A DNA stretch of 64,000 nt from Gonocerus acuteangulatus (Eukaryota; Arthropoda; Insecta; Hemiptera; Coreidae): contig OX328125.1 of NCBI GenBank assembly GCA_946811695.1, positions 104,256,176 to 104,320,175 on the forward strand, given 5' to 3'. Position 1 is the stretch's first letter. Each line of letters begins with the position of its first letter. Shown here in pieces: positions 1 through 10,715 of this stretch. The notes under the pieces were generated by a model. That model saw nothing but the letters and a program-made list of their open reading frames with translations. It had not been told where the DNA came from and did no database searches. Made by a program: the position numbers and the translations under genes.

Positions 1-372
1 TAGTTTTAATGAAAGTAGAACATGCAGATAATGTTTCAACTGAATCCCGTGATTCTAAGTACCCAAACCAAAAGCGGTATTCAAAAACTATTTTTCCAAT
101 TTTCTCGAAAACGGTTAAAGCTATCGCCTTGAAAATGGTTTCATTCGTTTTCCTAGCCCAAGAAGCCTATAAAAAGAGTACTTACAAGCTTATGAACTCA
201 AAAACGTAAGCGTTACGATTTTTTCTGCGCGAATTTCGCCGCAAACGCCATCTTCCAGTGGGCGGATTTTGCTGGTTAACGAACTTGACCTTTCAAATTG
301 GACGACTGATTTTTGTACCAAATTTCATCAAAATCGGACCGTCAGGGAAGCCAGAAATGAGCGAACAGACAA

Positions 373-403
<31 letters not shown>

Positions 404-555
404 TATACATATATATATACAAATTTGAACCACCGTTATTTTCGGTCTCTAGGGGTTCTGAAACGCGAAATTTTCTTGTCGGCACTTCCGGATTGTTTCA
501 TTGTATCAACCTTATAAGCGGGGTTCCTCCCTATGGGGGAGGGAGGAACCGCGCT
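1..555 (-). mobile_element. Family A DINE-1/HINE-like element, cut by window start
   Basis: Copy of the most abundant repeat here. On the minus strand it starts at 555 with AGCGCGGTTCC, which opens a hairpin (11-bp stem GGTTCCTCCCT/AGGGAGGAACC). A (TA)n tract follows near 370-420, then a conserved block reaching position 1. The 3' half lies outside the window. The non-autonomous Helentron (HINE) assignment is inferred from architecture shared with the complete copies. No transposase is encoded. The 66-codon frame at 9-209 recurs in other copies but its differences look non-synonymous, so I do not treat it as a gene. Confidence 0.8.
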
Positions 556-680
556 AAAAATAATAATATTACACTACTTACACTCTCTCCAAATGAGGAG
601 TAAGGTTTGCTCCTCTGGAATCAAGTGGGCGAGCAAGCTAAGTGTCTCCTTAATTTCTTGTCGCTATTTAACTTTCGGTT

Positions 681-897
681 GAGCGTATATAGAAAATAAT
701 TGTGGGGGGGGGGGCTGAGAGCATTTCGGGGGTATGGAATACTAACGCTCAAGAACTTGGAATAGTTAGACAATTAAAACGCTATAACACCCACAAGATT
801 TTTTTTTCTGAAATAAGTGATCTTATTTAATTTAATTTAAAGGTTTTTATGACACATTTTTACCGATTTCGGGGGGGGGGGGGGTGCAGCCCCTCAG
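681..897 (+). mobile_element. hAT-type MITE, right end lost
   Basis: Homologous to the complete MITE at 6636-6911: it shares GCGTATATAGAAAATAAT at the left, a G-run, the phrase GGGGTATGGAATACTA and a right part ending GCAGCCCCTCAG. The right inverted repeat is missing because sequence of a family A element begins at about 898. The C/G homopolymer runs are family features. Confidence 0.7.
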
Positions 898-1396
898 ATT
901 TGTATATTTTCGTAAATATCTCGAAAACGGTTAGGAAATCGTGATAAGTGGAAGGCTTACTAATTTCTATACAAAAAAGGTTATAAAGCAACTTTCGTTG
1001 TCAATCTAAGAAATAACTGCTTAAAACTTAAAAGTGTTAGTTTTGTTCTTTTGAAGGGGGTTTGTGTTTTTGTAACTCAATTTTTAATTGATTGTTTTTT
1101 TGTTTTAAATTGAATTTATGAGTAAAATTAGTATTTTAGTAAAAGAAGACAAGATAATGAGAAACTTATTGGTAAGAGTGGCTTCTTAGAGGGAACGTTG
1201 AGATGGCAGGCGAGCTATTTCCGCTTAGGATTCTGTCAGTTTCCTGTTGTGGCGCCTTAAACCTCCTTCTCTTTAAGATTTTATTTTTAACGAAAGATCA
1301 TACGCTACCAACACCTGCTTCTATTTCTTTGTTAATAGAACTAGAGATAAGAACGGAAACACGCTAAGGTGACGCAGTTCCTCCCAGTCGGACTTT
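898..1396 (+). mobile_element. Family A element, 5'-truncated
   Basis: The interior block (ATCTCGAAAACGGTT near 915, AATAACTGCTTAAAAC near 1010) and the diagnostic 3' end at about 1350-1396 (an AACACGCTAAGGTGACGCAG-like string, then TTCCTCCCAGTCGGAC and Ts) match the right half of complete copies. The 5' hairpin and TA tract are absent. Confidence 0.7.
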
Positions 1397-2058
1397 TTCA
1401 TTTCATTTTGTTATTTAAATTATCCCTTTACAATAACATTGTCGTATTATTTTATGTCTGATTTCTATCGCTAAAAATTAACACTACCTTAAAATCCGGT
1501 GTTATTTTATTATGAACCATCTACGCGTCCCGCGAACGTATTTTCACACTAAAGTTTGGCCCGCAACTTGTCAAAGGCTGCCTATACCAGATATAAAACG
1601 GAAGGAAAAGTTAGTAACTAGAAGAATCTGCCGAAACACAGTTTTTGGGAAACACTTTTAGAATTTTGCATTCACTGGATTCTGCGATCACTTTTTATTA
1701 CTTACAAGTTACTATTTTTGATAGTTTTGAATATTGCGATAAAAACTACTATTTTAGTTTTGGATATTTCAAAACGACAGATTTATTTATGCGTTTGGCG
1801 TAAATTAAAACTGAGATACATAAATTTTATATACTTTTGGAGTACAGGCATATTACGAAAGAATGTGTATACTGATATGAATATAATGATGAAATCGCCA
1901 AAAACGCTTGGAAAATCACGATTTTTTTAGCCATTTTTGAGATATTTGGGAAAATATGCGAAGATCCCAAAATGTTTCATGTCTTTTAATACAATTTTTT
2001 TTTCTTATACTTCCTTACATCCAAATTTAACCACATTTTAACTAAAAACAAAAATTCT
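1397..2058. other. AT-rich interval, nothing recognised
   Basis: I see no repeat shared with the rest of the window and no credible coding frame. The 70-codon frame at 1718-1930 resembles no family I know and has AT-driven composition. Confidence 0.5.
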
Positions 2059-2945
2059 ATGACGGACATCGAGCTACGTTCTTATCTGGGCGAATTCTTG
2101 AGCAACATCGCGGCGAAGAGGGTATACTTCACCGATGGTTCCAAGACAGAATCTTCAACAGCATGTGCAGTGATTGATTCTGACCTTGTTCACAAGTTCA
2201 AACTCAGTCCCCAAAGCACCAGCTTCACTGCTGAACTATTTGCTATTACCGCAGCCCTGCATCTAGCTATAGAATCCCCAGAAAAGAACATACTTGTCTG
2301 TACCGACTCGAGAAGTGCCCTCGAAAGTGTTGAAGACATTTTCACGACAAACTCCCTTATCTCAAAAATTCTACAGTACACCAGAACTCTCAGAGATAAT
2401 GGAAAAGTTGTCCATCTAATCTGGATTCCCGGACATCGTGGGATTCCTGGCAATGAGAAAGCCGATCAAGCCGCTCGGGCTGCACACAGTTTGAGCGAGA
2501 TTACAAGGGTTCCGTTATCTGGCAGTGAAGTCGTAGCGCCAGCCATAAGCATAATCGAAGAAGGATGGAGAAACACGTGGTCCGAATGCGGGGAGCAAAA
2601 ACTTAAATACGTCAAGCACGATTCGAGAGCCTGGTCCTCCTCAAACAGAACAACAAGAAGAGAGGAGGTTGTTATAGCTCGGCTCAGACTTGGCCACTCC
2701 AGACTGACTCACGGCTACTTGATGTCTAGAGGAATCCCACCAGCCTGTGTGAGATGCAATCAGCCGATCACTGTTTTACGATCACAAAATTACGATTGTT
2801 TGGAGATGTAGGAACATCTTTGTGCACGGCTGTTTGACAAAGGTTGTTAAGATCATTTATTCTTTTATTTTTTATGGTGTATGTGATTTTTCTTTTATTT
2901 TGTTTTTATTATTTACATGAAAATCTGTGAATAAACTAAGTTTTG
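2059..2945 (+). pseudogene. Non-LTR retrotransposon ORF2 fragment: RNase H and C-terminus
   Basis: The open frame 2059-2811 (250 codons) is the RNase H1 domain plus C-terminal part of a Jockey/I/R1-type LINE polyprotein. RNase H cleaves the RNA strand of the RNA:DNA hybrid during target-primed reverse transcription. The catalytic set is visible in order: D in FTDGSKTESS (about residue 26), E in FTAELFAITAA (about 59), D in VCTDSRSALES (about 82), and the WIPGHRGIPGNEKADQAA block with His and the last Asp (about 122-139). The following RLRLGHSRLTHGYLMSRG and CVRC begin the C-terminal Cys/His motif, which is then lost (the second half, H-x4-C, is missing). Endonuclease and RT domains are absent upstream, so this is a 5'-truncated dead copy. 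AATAAA-like sequence near 2930 marks the 3' UTR. The ATG is just the first in frame, not a real start. Confidence 0.88.
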
Positions 2946-3109
2946 GAATTTTATACTAAGTTTCATCACCCCTTCCCTCTAAGTCGTAAAAGTAATTAAT
3001 AAAGTTATATTAATCAATTTTGAAGAATATATAGTATGAAATAATACCTAATGTTAAAGAATATCTCATAAGTTGAGTTTTAACTTATAAATAAAAATAT
3101 ATATTACCG

Positions 3110-3262
3110 CCAAAGTATATAATCAGGCAATGTATATAATGCCTAGGCATTCTATAGAACGCCTAGTTCCAGCCGGCAATGTATGAAATAAAGCGTATTT
3201 CATACTTTCCCTAGGCATTATATAGAATGCCTCCTGCGCTTTAGGCAGAGTATGAAAGACAG
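3110..3262. repeat. Short palindromic CCTAGG repeats
   Basis: Several copies of a palindromic unit built from GCCTAGGCATTCTATAGAA and variants (about 3140-3165 and 3211-3236), separated by GGCAATGTAT strings. The same unit occurs at 4780-4834, the other side of the intervening family A element. It is probably a small fold-back element or its debris. Confidence 0.5.
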
Positions 3263-3456
3263 AATATATAGCTTCTAGGAGTGAATAAGTGTCAAGAGTA
3301 CAGAGAGTGAATGTGTAAAAGAGCAAAGAAAATGGAATTCTAAGTGTGACAATACTCAGCCCTGCTCCAACAACTAGCTCTAAATATGTAAATAACAATC
3401 TCACTTAATATATTGTTTTAAATAAATTGTTTGCCGTACGAAAAGAGCTCGTTTTT

Positions 3457-3590
3457 AGCGCGGTTCCTCCCTCCCCCATAGGGAGGAACCCTGCTTATAG
3501 GGTTGATACAATGAAACAATCCGGAAGTGCCGACTAGAAAATTTCGCGTTTCAGAACCCCTAGAGACCGAAAATAACGGTGGTTCAAATT

Positions 3591-3645
<55 letters not shown>

Positions 3646-4680
3646 TTATTTATATATATATATATTTGTCTGTTCGCTCATTTCTGGCTTTCCTAATGGT
3701 CCGATTGTGATGAAATTTAGTACAAAAATCCGTCGTCCAATTTAAAAGGTCAAGTTCGTTAACCAGTAGAATCCGCCCACTGGAAGATGGCGTTTGGGGC
3801 GAAATTCGCGCAAAAAAAATCATAACGCTTACGTTTTTGAGTTCATAAGCTTGTAAGTACTCGTTTTATAGGCTTCTTGCGCTAGGAAAACGAATGAAAC
3901 CATTTTCAAGGCGATAGCTTTAACCGTTTTCGAGAAAATTGGAAAAATATTTTTTGAATACCGTTTTTGGTTTGGGTACTTAGAATCATGGGATTCAGTT
4001 GAAACATTTTCTGCATGTTCTACATTCATTAAAACTAATATGTTGAAATTTTTGTTACGTTTGGAGTTTAGGAAGGGTTAGAATAAAATATTTTATTAAC
4101 AGACATAAAAAGTTTTGGTAACTTTGTATACTTTCCTTATTATCTCGAAAAAGGTTGAGAATCTTGGGAAACGGAAGGTGACCATTAGAAAGCTCACTAA
4201 ATGCTCTACAAAAATGGTTCTCATGAAAGTTTTGATTAGGCGATGTCAATCGGAGAAATAAGTGCTTGAAACTTTAAAGTAATTGATTTCGCTTATTCGA
4301 ACTGTTCTTTTTGTCTGTTTTATTCCTTGTTATTTTTAAATTGCTTATAGTCAGATAATGTATTTGACAATAAAACAGATTATGTAAAATAAGGAGATCA
4401 ATTTATTGTTAGAAATGTAGCGTTCAAAGAGAGAGATCCCAAGGCTTTCCAAATGCCTCTGAGCGGAGGCCTTTCTGCCCGACTTATGGGATAGCTGACC
4501 CATACAGGTAAGATTGTAAATCAATACCTTTCAAGACTGGTTTGTTTGAGATTTCATTTGGATAGCTGTTTCGCTATTGATCTAAACAAAGTAATAACTG
4601 TTTCTATTCTATGCCTTCATAAACACTAGAGATAAGAACGGAACCGCGCTAAGATGACGCAGTTCCTGCGAATCGGACTT
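3457..4680 (+). mobile_element. Family A DINE-1/HINE-like element, complete (1.2 kb)
   Basis: Reference copy. The 5' end is at TTTTT|AGCGCGGTTCC with the GGTTCCTCCCT/AGGGAGGAACC hairpin. Central (TA)n lies at about 3592-3665. A conserved block follows with TGATGAAATTTAGTACAAAA, GTTCGTTAACCAG and ATGGCGTTTGGGGCGAAATT. The inverted copy of the 5' end, GGAACCGCGCT, lies near 4640-4651. The terminus is AAGATGACGCAGTTCCTGCG...CGGAC|TTTT, where GCAG-TTC-CTGC forms the 3' hairpin. Ts flank both ends, consistent with insertion in a T run. An asymmetric inverted repeat, a 3' stem-loop and an internal microsatellite are established marks of DINE-1/HINE elements; the assignment here is by analogy. No coding capacity. 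Confidence 0.82.
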
Positions 4681-5389
4681 TTAACCAATTTTAAAAGTTA
4701 TTCAAATTATCTAGGTTAAAGTGTATAGAGTAAACTCAAAACCTTTTTAATTTTATACAATGCCAAATAAGGAAAAGGCATTCTATAGAATACCTAGGTA
4801 TTCTATAGAATGCCTAGGCAATGTATGTTTGTCAGAATGACGAATAGTTGGTGGAATGGGGTAGGCCGAGGAAGGTTGACGTTCTAGGGTTGAAATAAAT
4901 CTGTAAGGGACTTGGATACAGAATTGTAGAAAACAGTATTTACAATCATGAATTATGGTCAAATTATATCAAGGACTAGATCTCCATGGCGATAAGAGTT
5001 TGGTAATAAATGGATGTCGATGAAGGACAGTTCAGGTAATTATATTGATCTTTGCAAGTTCCTTAACAACATCACGAAATCCTCAGAACTCTGGCGTGTT
5101 CTGTTCGGTGATCAAGAGATATCTCAAGGATATCTTATCACTGGGTTGTGGATAATTCTCAAATATTGGCTAATAATAATTTCCATAGATTTCTGAGTTC
5201 TTTCAATCCTGATTTTAAAATAAATAAAAACGTGAAACATTTTTTATCTGAATAGGAGCATCCTAAAAAAAGAAGAAAAAATTGGACAAAATTAAAAAAA
5301 TGGTAATAATATATGAAACTGTTAAAATAATATCAGCAAAATTCCAAGTAAAAATGACTATACTAGTGATATTACTCTAGAAATACGAC
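4681..5389. other. AT-rich interval with one palindromic repeat
   Basis: Positions 4780-4834 carry two GGCATTCTATAGAA palindromes like those near 3140. The remainder, including the 60-codon frame at 5014-5196, resembles nothing I recognise. Confidence 0.5.
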
Positions 5390-5580
5390 ATCAACCATAG
5401 CCACGCTCAATAAACCGGTTCTCGTTGATCACCGAAGTTAAGCAACGTCGGGTGTGGTTAGTACCTGAATGGATAACCGACCACGTGCTGTTGGCACTAT
5501 AAAAGGGTGGCAACTAGTAGATAGCCCAATCGTTGATACGCCGTTAAAGTCACACACACACACAAAATACTCAAGAATTT
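5390..5580 (+). mobile_element. 5S rRNA-derived SINE or 5S retropseudogene with SINE tail
   Basis: About 5393-5497 aligns by eye to most of a 5S rRNA gene: CATAGCCACGCTCAATAAAC at the 5' side, CGGTTCTCGTTGATCACCGA, AAGTTAAGCAACGTCG (the A-box region of the internal promoter) and the 3' part GTGCTGTTGGC. It is degenerate in the C box (GAATGGATAACC). Instead of ending like a 5S gene it continues about 55 bases to GATACGCCGTTAAAG and a CA repeat. GCGCCGTTAAA is the end of the tRNA-derived SINEs in this window, so this looks like a composite SINE with a 5S head (SINE3-like), not a functional 5S gene. A chance junction with a SINE tail is the alternative. Confidence 0.72.
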
Positions 5581-6635
5581 CTTTCTTGAAGTAAATTTTT
5601 ATCAGAAAAAATTGAATTATCGCTTTTTGTCCATATTATTTTTTCTCCTCCTCCTTTTTGGCATACATCGCCAACGATGCGGTTTTTTAAACCACAAATG
5701 AGGAGCTCTGTAGAAGAAGGCCCAAATTACATAAAATGAGTCTTAAGATAAAGGCTTTCAAAGTTTTCAATTTTCCCTATAACTGGTGAAGCTATTTTTG
5801 GAATTATTGGGTCAAATATTATCTTTAATCCGGTTATTGCCACCATTTTTAGGTATCTTCAACGGATGATCAATAATTAGCAAAATAGTTAGCAAAAAAG
5901 TTGGCACTTTTTCCATAGAATATATTTATTAGAAAGAAAAATATATTTAAGTTGAAGATGAGGGTGGCGAAGGATCAAGAGATTCTTGGAAAAACTAGCA
6001 GTAGTTACTCCCCAGGTTTTAAGGTATTTCTTTATTTTCAAAAAAAAAAAAAAGAAAAAAAAAAGAGTCCTTTAGAGTCCTCTTACACATTTTTTCTACA
6101 GACCATTTCTATAGTATTGCGTTGGCTGCATTTATTAGTATAAACCTAGAGGGATGTTTTTTTTTACCCCTAAGAAACACTTTTAAGTTTTCATTTAGAA
6201 CCTCAATACATTCATTTGGTTAATAATCCAAATATCTCAGCAGTGGGTTTGCCTATTAACGTGATATCTTGTAGGACTACTAAGAAAAATATGGAGAACT
6301 CGAAAATGCGATCTCCTGAAATATGGCCAAATAGACATCTGGCCCTTTTTCCAAAGAGCTCCTCAAATGTTCACAGCCGGGTATAATTTTGTTTTAAAAG
6401 AGAAGGAGTCATTAACGCCGTTTTTAGCGTATTTCTCCCCTACTCGCGTGGATTATTATAAGCATGCTAAATCACGTAAGGCTTAATCGATGTTTGGAAA
6501 GGCGCTGGGAGAGAGCAGTTCTTACGAGTCATTAGGTTTTTTTCTTTAGAAAGATAAGGAGAACATACAAAACAGCGATAGTCGTCTAAGTTATATCTCC
6601 AGACTGGGCACAAACAGTGCATTGTTATCTGCACA
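5581..6635. other. Interval without recognised features
   Basis: AT-rich sequence with an A-rich tract at about 6039-6064. No frame looks like a gene; the one at 5952-6143 runs through the A tract. Confidence 0.5.
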
Positions 6636-6911
6636 CATGGGCGTATATAGAAAATAATTTCGGGAGGGGCTGGGAAAATTTCGGGAGGAGGGGCTGAGAC
6701 CATTTCCGGGGTATGGAATACTATAAATTTAGATCTTGGAATAGTTTTAGGCAACTAAACCACTATTACATGTAAAATAAAATATTTTTTATGAACTAAG
6801 TGATCTTATTTAATTTATTTTTAAGGGTTTTACGACAAGTTTTTACCATCAAATCAAAATTTCGGGGGGGGGGGGCTGCAGCCCCCTCAGCCCCCCTTAT
6901 ATACGCCCATG
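6636..6911. mobile_element. Complete hAT-type MITE with 8-bp target duplication
   Basis: A 276-bp element with terminal inverted repeats CATGGGCGTATATA (left) and TATATACGCCCATG (right). It is flanked by a perfect 8-bp direct repeat TCTGCACA at 6628-6635 and 6912-6919. Eight-base duplications and CA-initial GGGCG-type ends are established hAT features. No transposase frame, so it needs an autonomous relative. Internal G runs and GGGGTATGGAATACTA are shared with copies at 681-897 and 56955-57720. Confidence 0.9.
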
Positions 6912-6964
6912 TCTGCACAAGAGTCAAAAGCTCCAGTTCGGATAGTTATTTCCAGCTCAGATCG

Positions 6965-8159
6965 TCATTTCAGATTGTAGCTAACCTCAGCCTATTGTAT
7001 TGGACATTGTAGCTAAACTCAGCCTATTCTATTGGACATTGTAGCTAAACTCAGCCTATTGTATTGGACATTGTAGCTAAACTCAGCCTATTGTATTGGG
7101 CATTGTAGCTAAACTCAGCCTATTGTATTGGGCATTGTAGCTAAACTCAGCCTATTGTATTGGACATTGTAGCTAAACTCAGCCTATTGTATTGGACATT
7201 GTAGCTAAACTCAGCCTATTGTATTGGACATTGTAGCTAAACTCAGCCTATTGTATTGGACATTGTAGCTAAACTCAGCCTATTGTATTGGACATTGTAG
7301 CTAAACTCAACCTATTGTATTGGACATTGTAGCTAAACTCAGCCTATTGTATTGGACATTGTAGCTAAACTCAGCCTATTATATTGGGCATTGTAGCTAA
7401 ACTCAGCCTATTGTATTGGACATTGTAGATAAACTCAGCCTATTGTATTGGACATTGTAGCTAAACTCAGCCTATTGTATTGGATATTGTAGCTAAACTC
7501 AGCCTATTGTATTGGGCATTGTAGCTAAACTCAGCCTATTCTATTGGGCATTGTAGCTAAACTCAGCCTATTGTATTGGGCATTGTAGCTAAACTCAGCC
7601 TATTGTATTGGACATTGTAGCTAAACTCAGCCTATTGTATTGGACATTGTAGCTAAACTCAACCTATTGTATTGGACATTGTAGCTAAACTCAGCCTATT
7701 GTATTGGACATTGTAGCTAAACTCAGCCTATTATATTGGGCATTGTAGCTAAACTCAGCCTATTGTATTGGACATTGTAGATAAACTCAGCCTATTGTAT
7801 TGGACATTGTAGCTAAACTCAGCCTATTGTATTGGATATTGTAGCTAAACTCAGCCTATTGTATTGGGCATTGTAGCTAAACTCAGCCTATTCTATTGGG
7901 CATTGTAGCTAAACTCAGCCTATTGTATTGGGCATTGTAGCTAAACTCAGCCTATTGTATTGGGCATTGTAGCTAAACTCAGCCTATTGTATTGGGCATT
8001 GTAGCTAAACTCAGCCTATTGTATTGGACATTGTAGCTAAACTCAGCCTATTGTATTGGACATTGTAGCTAAACTCAGCCTATTGTATTGGGCATTGTAG
8101 CTAAACTCAGCCTATTGTATTGGGCATTGTAGCTAAACTCAGCCTATTGTATTGGACAT
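6965..8159. repeat. 32-bp minisatellite, about 37 copies
   Basis: Tandem array of a 32-base unit beginning ATTGTAGCTAAACTCAGCCT and ending ATTGTATTGGAC. Monomers differ by a few point variants (GGAC/GGGC, TTGTAT/TTCTAT/TTATAT, GCTAAA/GATAAA). The order of variants repeats with a 352-bp shift, so an 11-monomer block was duplicated as a unit (about 7260-7600 and 7612-7952). Confidence 0.97.
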
Positions 8160-8236
8160 GTCTTATTGTAAGCCTATCTCTTAAAACTACAAAGGTATTA
8201 CACGATTCAGATGACATGATTGAATATAGAGGGTGT

Positions 8237-9232
8237 ACTCACGTACTATTTTAGTTATTTATGAGCTTATGTTCTCGTCATAGACGCGTGAATAACGAAA
8301 ATGTAAGGATTCGTAACTTTTGTACATCCCTCCAAGTCAAACAAGGCACAACTCTTTCCCCGACCTGCCCCATAAATGCTGGAGTCCCACAAGGGAGCAT
8401 TATTGGTCCTCTTCTTTTCCTTCTTTACACTGCGGATATTGCCACTCACCCCCAAACCTTACTGACCACCTACGCAGATGACACTGCCATCCTATCAACT
8501 TCATCAGTACTGCCATCTTAGTTACCTCCGCTGATCCTTTAGTAGCATCCCTACAGCTTCAGGAACATCTCACCGCGATAGAACATTGGAGCGAAAAGTG
8601 GAGAATAAAAATCAATCCAGAAAAATGTAAACAGGTTGCATTCACTCTCAATCGGAGATCATGCCCTTTCTGTCTACCTCAAAAGCACTCCATTACCAGC
8701 ATCCAGCGAGGTTCGATATCTAGGATTATACCTTGACAGTCGACTGACATGGAACCCTCACACGAGACTAAAAAGACAAGAACTGAACAAAAGATACGGA
8801 CTACTTAGACGACTTCTCGGACCCTCGTCTAAGTTATCGATACAGAACAAACTTACGATATACAAAATAATCATTCGACCGATATGGACATACGGAATTG
8901 AACTCTGGGGATCTGCAAAAACATCAATGATCAGCAGAATACAGGCATTTCAGTCAAAAGTTCTTCGTAAAATTGTAAATGACCCCTTCTATGTATCCAA
9001 CAAATCCTTCACAATGATCTTACCATCGCTTTTGTCCTTAACCTTGCTAAAACCCGTTTCCAAACGTGTCACTCGAAGTTTTCTTACCGTCCTAATCCTG
9101 AAGGTCTATCCTTATCTTCCCAATCCCACCAAGACAATCCTCCCAGGTGGCTTAAAAGGCACTGGTATAATTACCCTAGAGTGTATAGCATTTCAAATCA
9201 GAGCCATTCGTATCCATCAGGTTGAATAATAA
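8237..9232 (+). pseudogene. Non-LTR retrotransposon reverse transcriptase fragment (Jockey-like), frameshifted
   Basis: Two frames (8261-8521 and 8636-9229) plus the intervening sequence encode a decayed LINE reverse transcriptase. The first has GVPQGSIIGPLLFLLYTADI and the catalytic TYADDTAILS box (Y-A-D-D). The region near 8580-8640 encodes the WSEKWRIKINPEKC block. The second has EVRYLGLYLDSRLTWNPH, the thumb-side QELNKRYGLLRRLLG and WTYGIELWGSA. These are standard RT motifs of Jockey/I-type LINEs, which copy their RNA at a nicked target. The upstream palm/finger motifs, endonuclease and RNase H are missing, and a stop or frameshift separates the two frames, so it is inactive. It starts just past the 32-bp minisatellite. 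It resembles the copy at 58389-59210. Confidence 0.9.
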
Positions 9233-9615
9233 TTTTGTTTCATCATAAAAGAATGAGTCGAAAATGGATTTTAACGTAGGATGAGATTTTATTTTTAATA
9301 AATATTCTTTATTTCTTTATATTAAGATATATTCTCATGTAGAGATATTGGACCAAGAAAAGGGTAGTCTTTCTTTAAAAGATTCCCATTTTAAATATAC
9401 ATTAAAGATATATTGGAGAAACATAACACACAACCCAAATCCGCAATTTTGACAATAATAGACCGTTAGAGCTTAACGAAAATCTCGATTTTTTTTTTTT
9501 TTTTTCTTAAATTCCCAAAAAAGAAAACAGAGTGTAGAAGAATTTATATTTGTTACTAAATTTAAACTCTAATTACTGGGATAGAATAAACTATTTTGTT
9601 AACCAAAGAGGCAAC
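9233..9615. other. AT-rich interval, nothing recognised
   Basis: Possible 3' UTR of the preceding LINE (AATAAATATTC near 9298), then A/T homopolymers. No shared repeat detected by eye. Confidence 0.45.
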
Positions 9616-9960
9616 TTTTTTTTCTTTTTTTTTTTTTTTTTGTGTTTTAAGGCATGTCAGCCACACGGGCGATTTATGCCTTGATTGGGGTGACAGATAG
9701 CGCCACCACCACCGACAGGACCCGACCAGGCGACGGCACGCCCACCGATATCGCAGGCCCCCCACTAGATGAGGGTTTAGAGTATACTACAGATATTACA
9801 TGACATGAGCTTGTGACCGAGGGTCTGTTCGGTGGGACCAGGCCGACCAGACCCTCCAAGCTCATGGACCCTTTGGTCCTGAGGGCCCACGACACCAGAA
9901 GACCCACCCCCACCCGACCGGCACCATGCCGGAGCAGGGACACACCCACCTCCCCAATCA
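9616..9960 (-). mobile_element. GC-rich retroelement 3' part with T tract
   Basis: A markedly GC-rich block (CCACCACCACCGACAGG, GGCCGACCAGACC) in AT-rich surroundings, bounded at its low-coordinate side by a T tract (9617-9641). On the minus strand it ends TGACATGCCTTAAAACACAA plus A run, resembling the tail at 54950-54990 and more loosely the SINE tail of this window. This fits the 3' part of a LINE or SINE on the minus strand. The 67- and 95-codon minus frames here match no known protein. Confidence 0.45.
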
Positions 9961-10124
9961 ATAATAGTTAATATTTAAATGAGGCTGATTCTATGGATTA
10001 ATTGTTTTAGAATTAATTATAATGAAATTGTTGCTATTTAATTCACATGCTACAGCAAATATATTTCTAAAATGACATCATAAAATTTACTTTTAGATTT
10101 TTCTTTTAGTAATATTTTAACTAG

Positions 10125-10715
10125 TTAAATTTTTGAAATTAATTGGGTATTTTTTAGAAAAAGTAATAATTTATTCACTTGAATGGGACTGTTACCTAAG
10201 ATTTCCTCGAAATCTGATGAAAGCCGAAGTTCATCTCTTTGTTCTTTATAAATTCGACACTCAATAAAAATATGCTTGACAGTTATAAATACTCCGCATG
10301 TTGGGCAAATGGGCTGTGCCTCTCTGGTCATCAGATATCCATGAGTCAATCGGGTATGACCAATGCGCAGTCGTGCCATAGCAACCTCATCCTTCCTCTG
10401 GCCTGTAAAAGAAGTCTTCCAAGGCCTGACACCTGCTTTAATTTCCCTTAGTTTGTTATTGTTCTGGTCGTACCACCTTGCGTGCCAGGAAATCCACATC
10501 TTGGACTTTATGTGTGCGTGAATATCTGAAAAGGGGACTTTTTTGTATGGTATTCCATTAGAAACGGCTGACTTTGCTGCCCGGTCTACTTCCTCATTTT
10601 CGGTTATGCCACAGTGACCAGGAATCCAAGGCAACCTTTGCCCTGGATAATTGACAGTTTCTATAATATAAATAAAGTTTAATATAACAGTAAACAAATA
10701 TATTTCAGGTTCCAA
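10125..10715 (-). pseudogene. Non-LTR retrotransposon ORF2 C-terminus (RNase H end plus Cys/His motif)
   Basis: The frame begins with unrelated residues, then enters PWIPGHCGITENEEVDRAAK, the last RNase H block with His and Asp. It continues to DEVAMARLRIGHTRLTHGY and a complete C-terminal Cys/His motif (CPTCGVFITVKHIFIEC, that is C-x2-C, H, C), then to a natural end at KNTQLISKI. The family matches the fragment at 2059-2811, which lacks the last half of this motif. The earlier RNase H residues, RT and endonuclease are missing, so it is a 5'-truncated insertion. No other LINE part lies next to it. Confidence 0.88.

Noticed and set aside
3527..3745. Frames with long Tyr-Ile runs (also near 13421-13849, 31051-31263, 46340-46611, 59699-59899, 62060-62266)
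   Set aside because: They translate (TA)n microsatellites inside family A or B elements; no protein family has such composition here.
5393..5497. Functional 5S rRNA gene
   Set aside because: The C box is degraded, a SINE tail follows, and it is isolated.
6965..8159. CRISPR-like array
   Set aside because: Units are contiguous with no unique spacers, in eukaryotic DNA.
8267..8455. Minus-strand frames opposite LINE fragments (also 2190-2453, 10239-10451, 58706-58906)
   Set aside because: Antisense shadows of recognised reverse transcriptase or RNase H frames.
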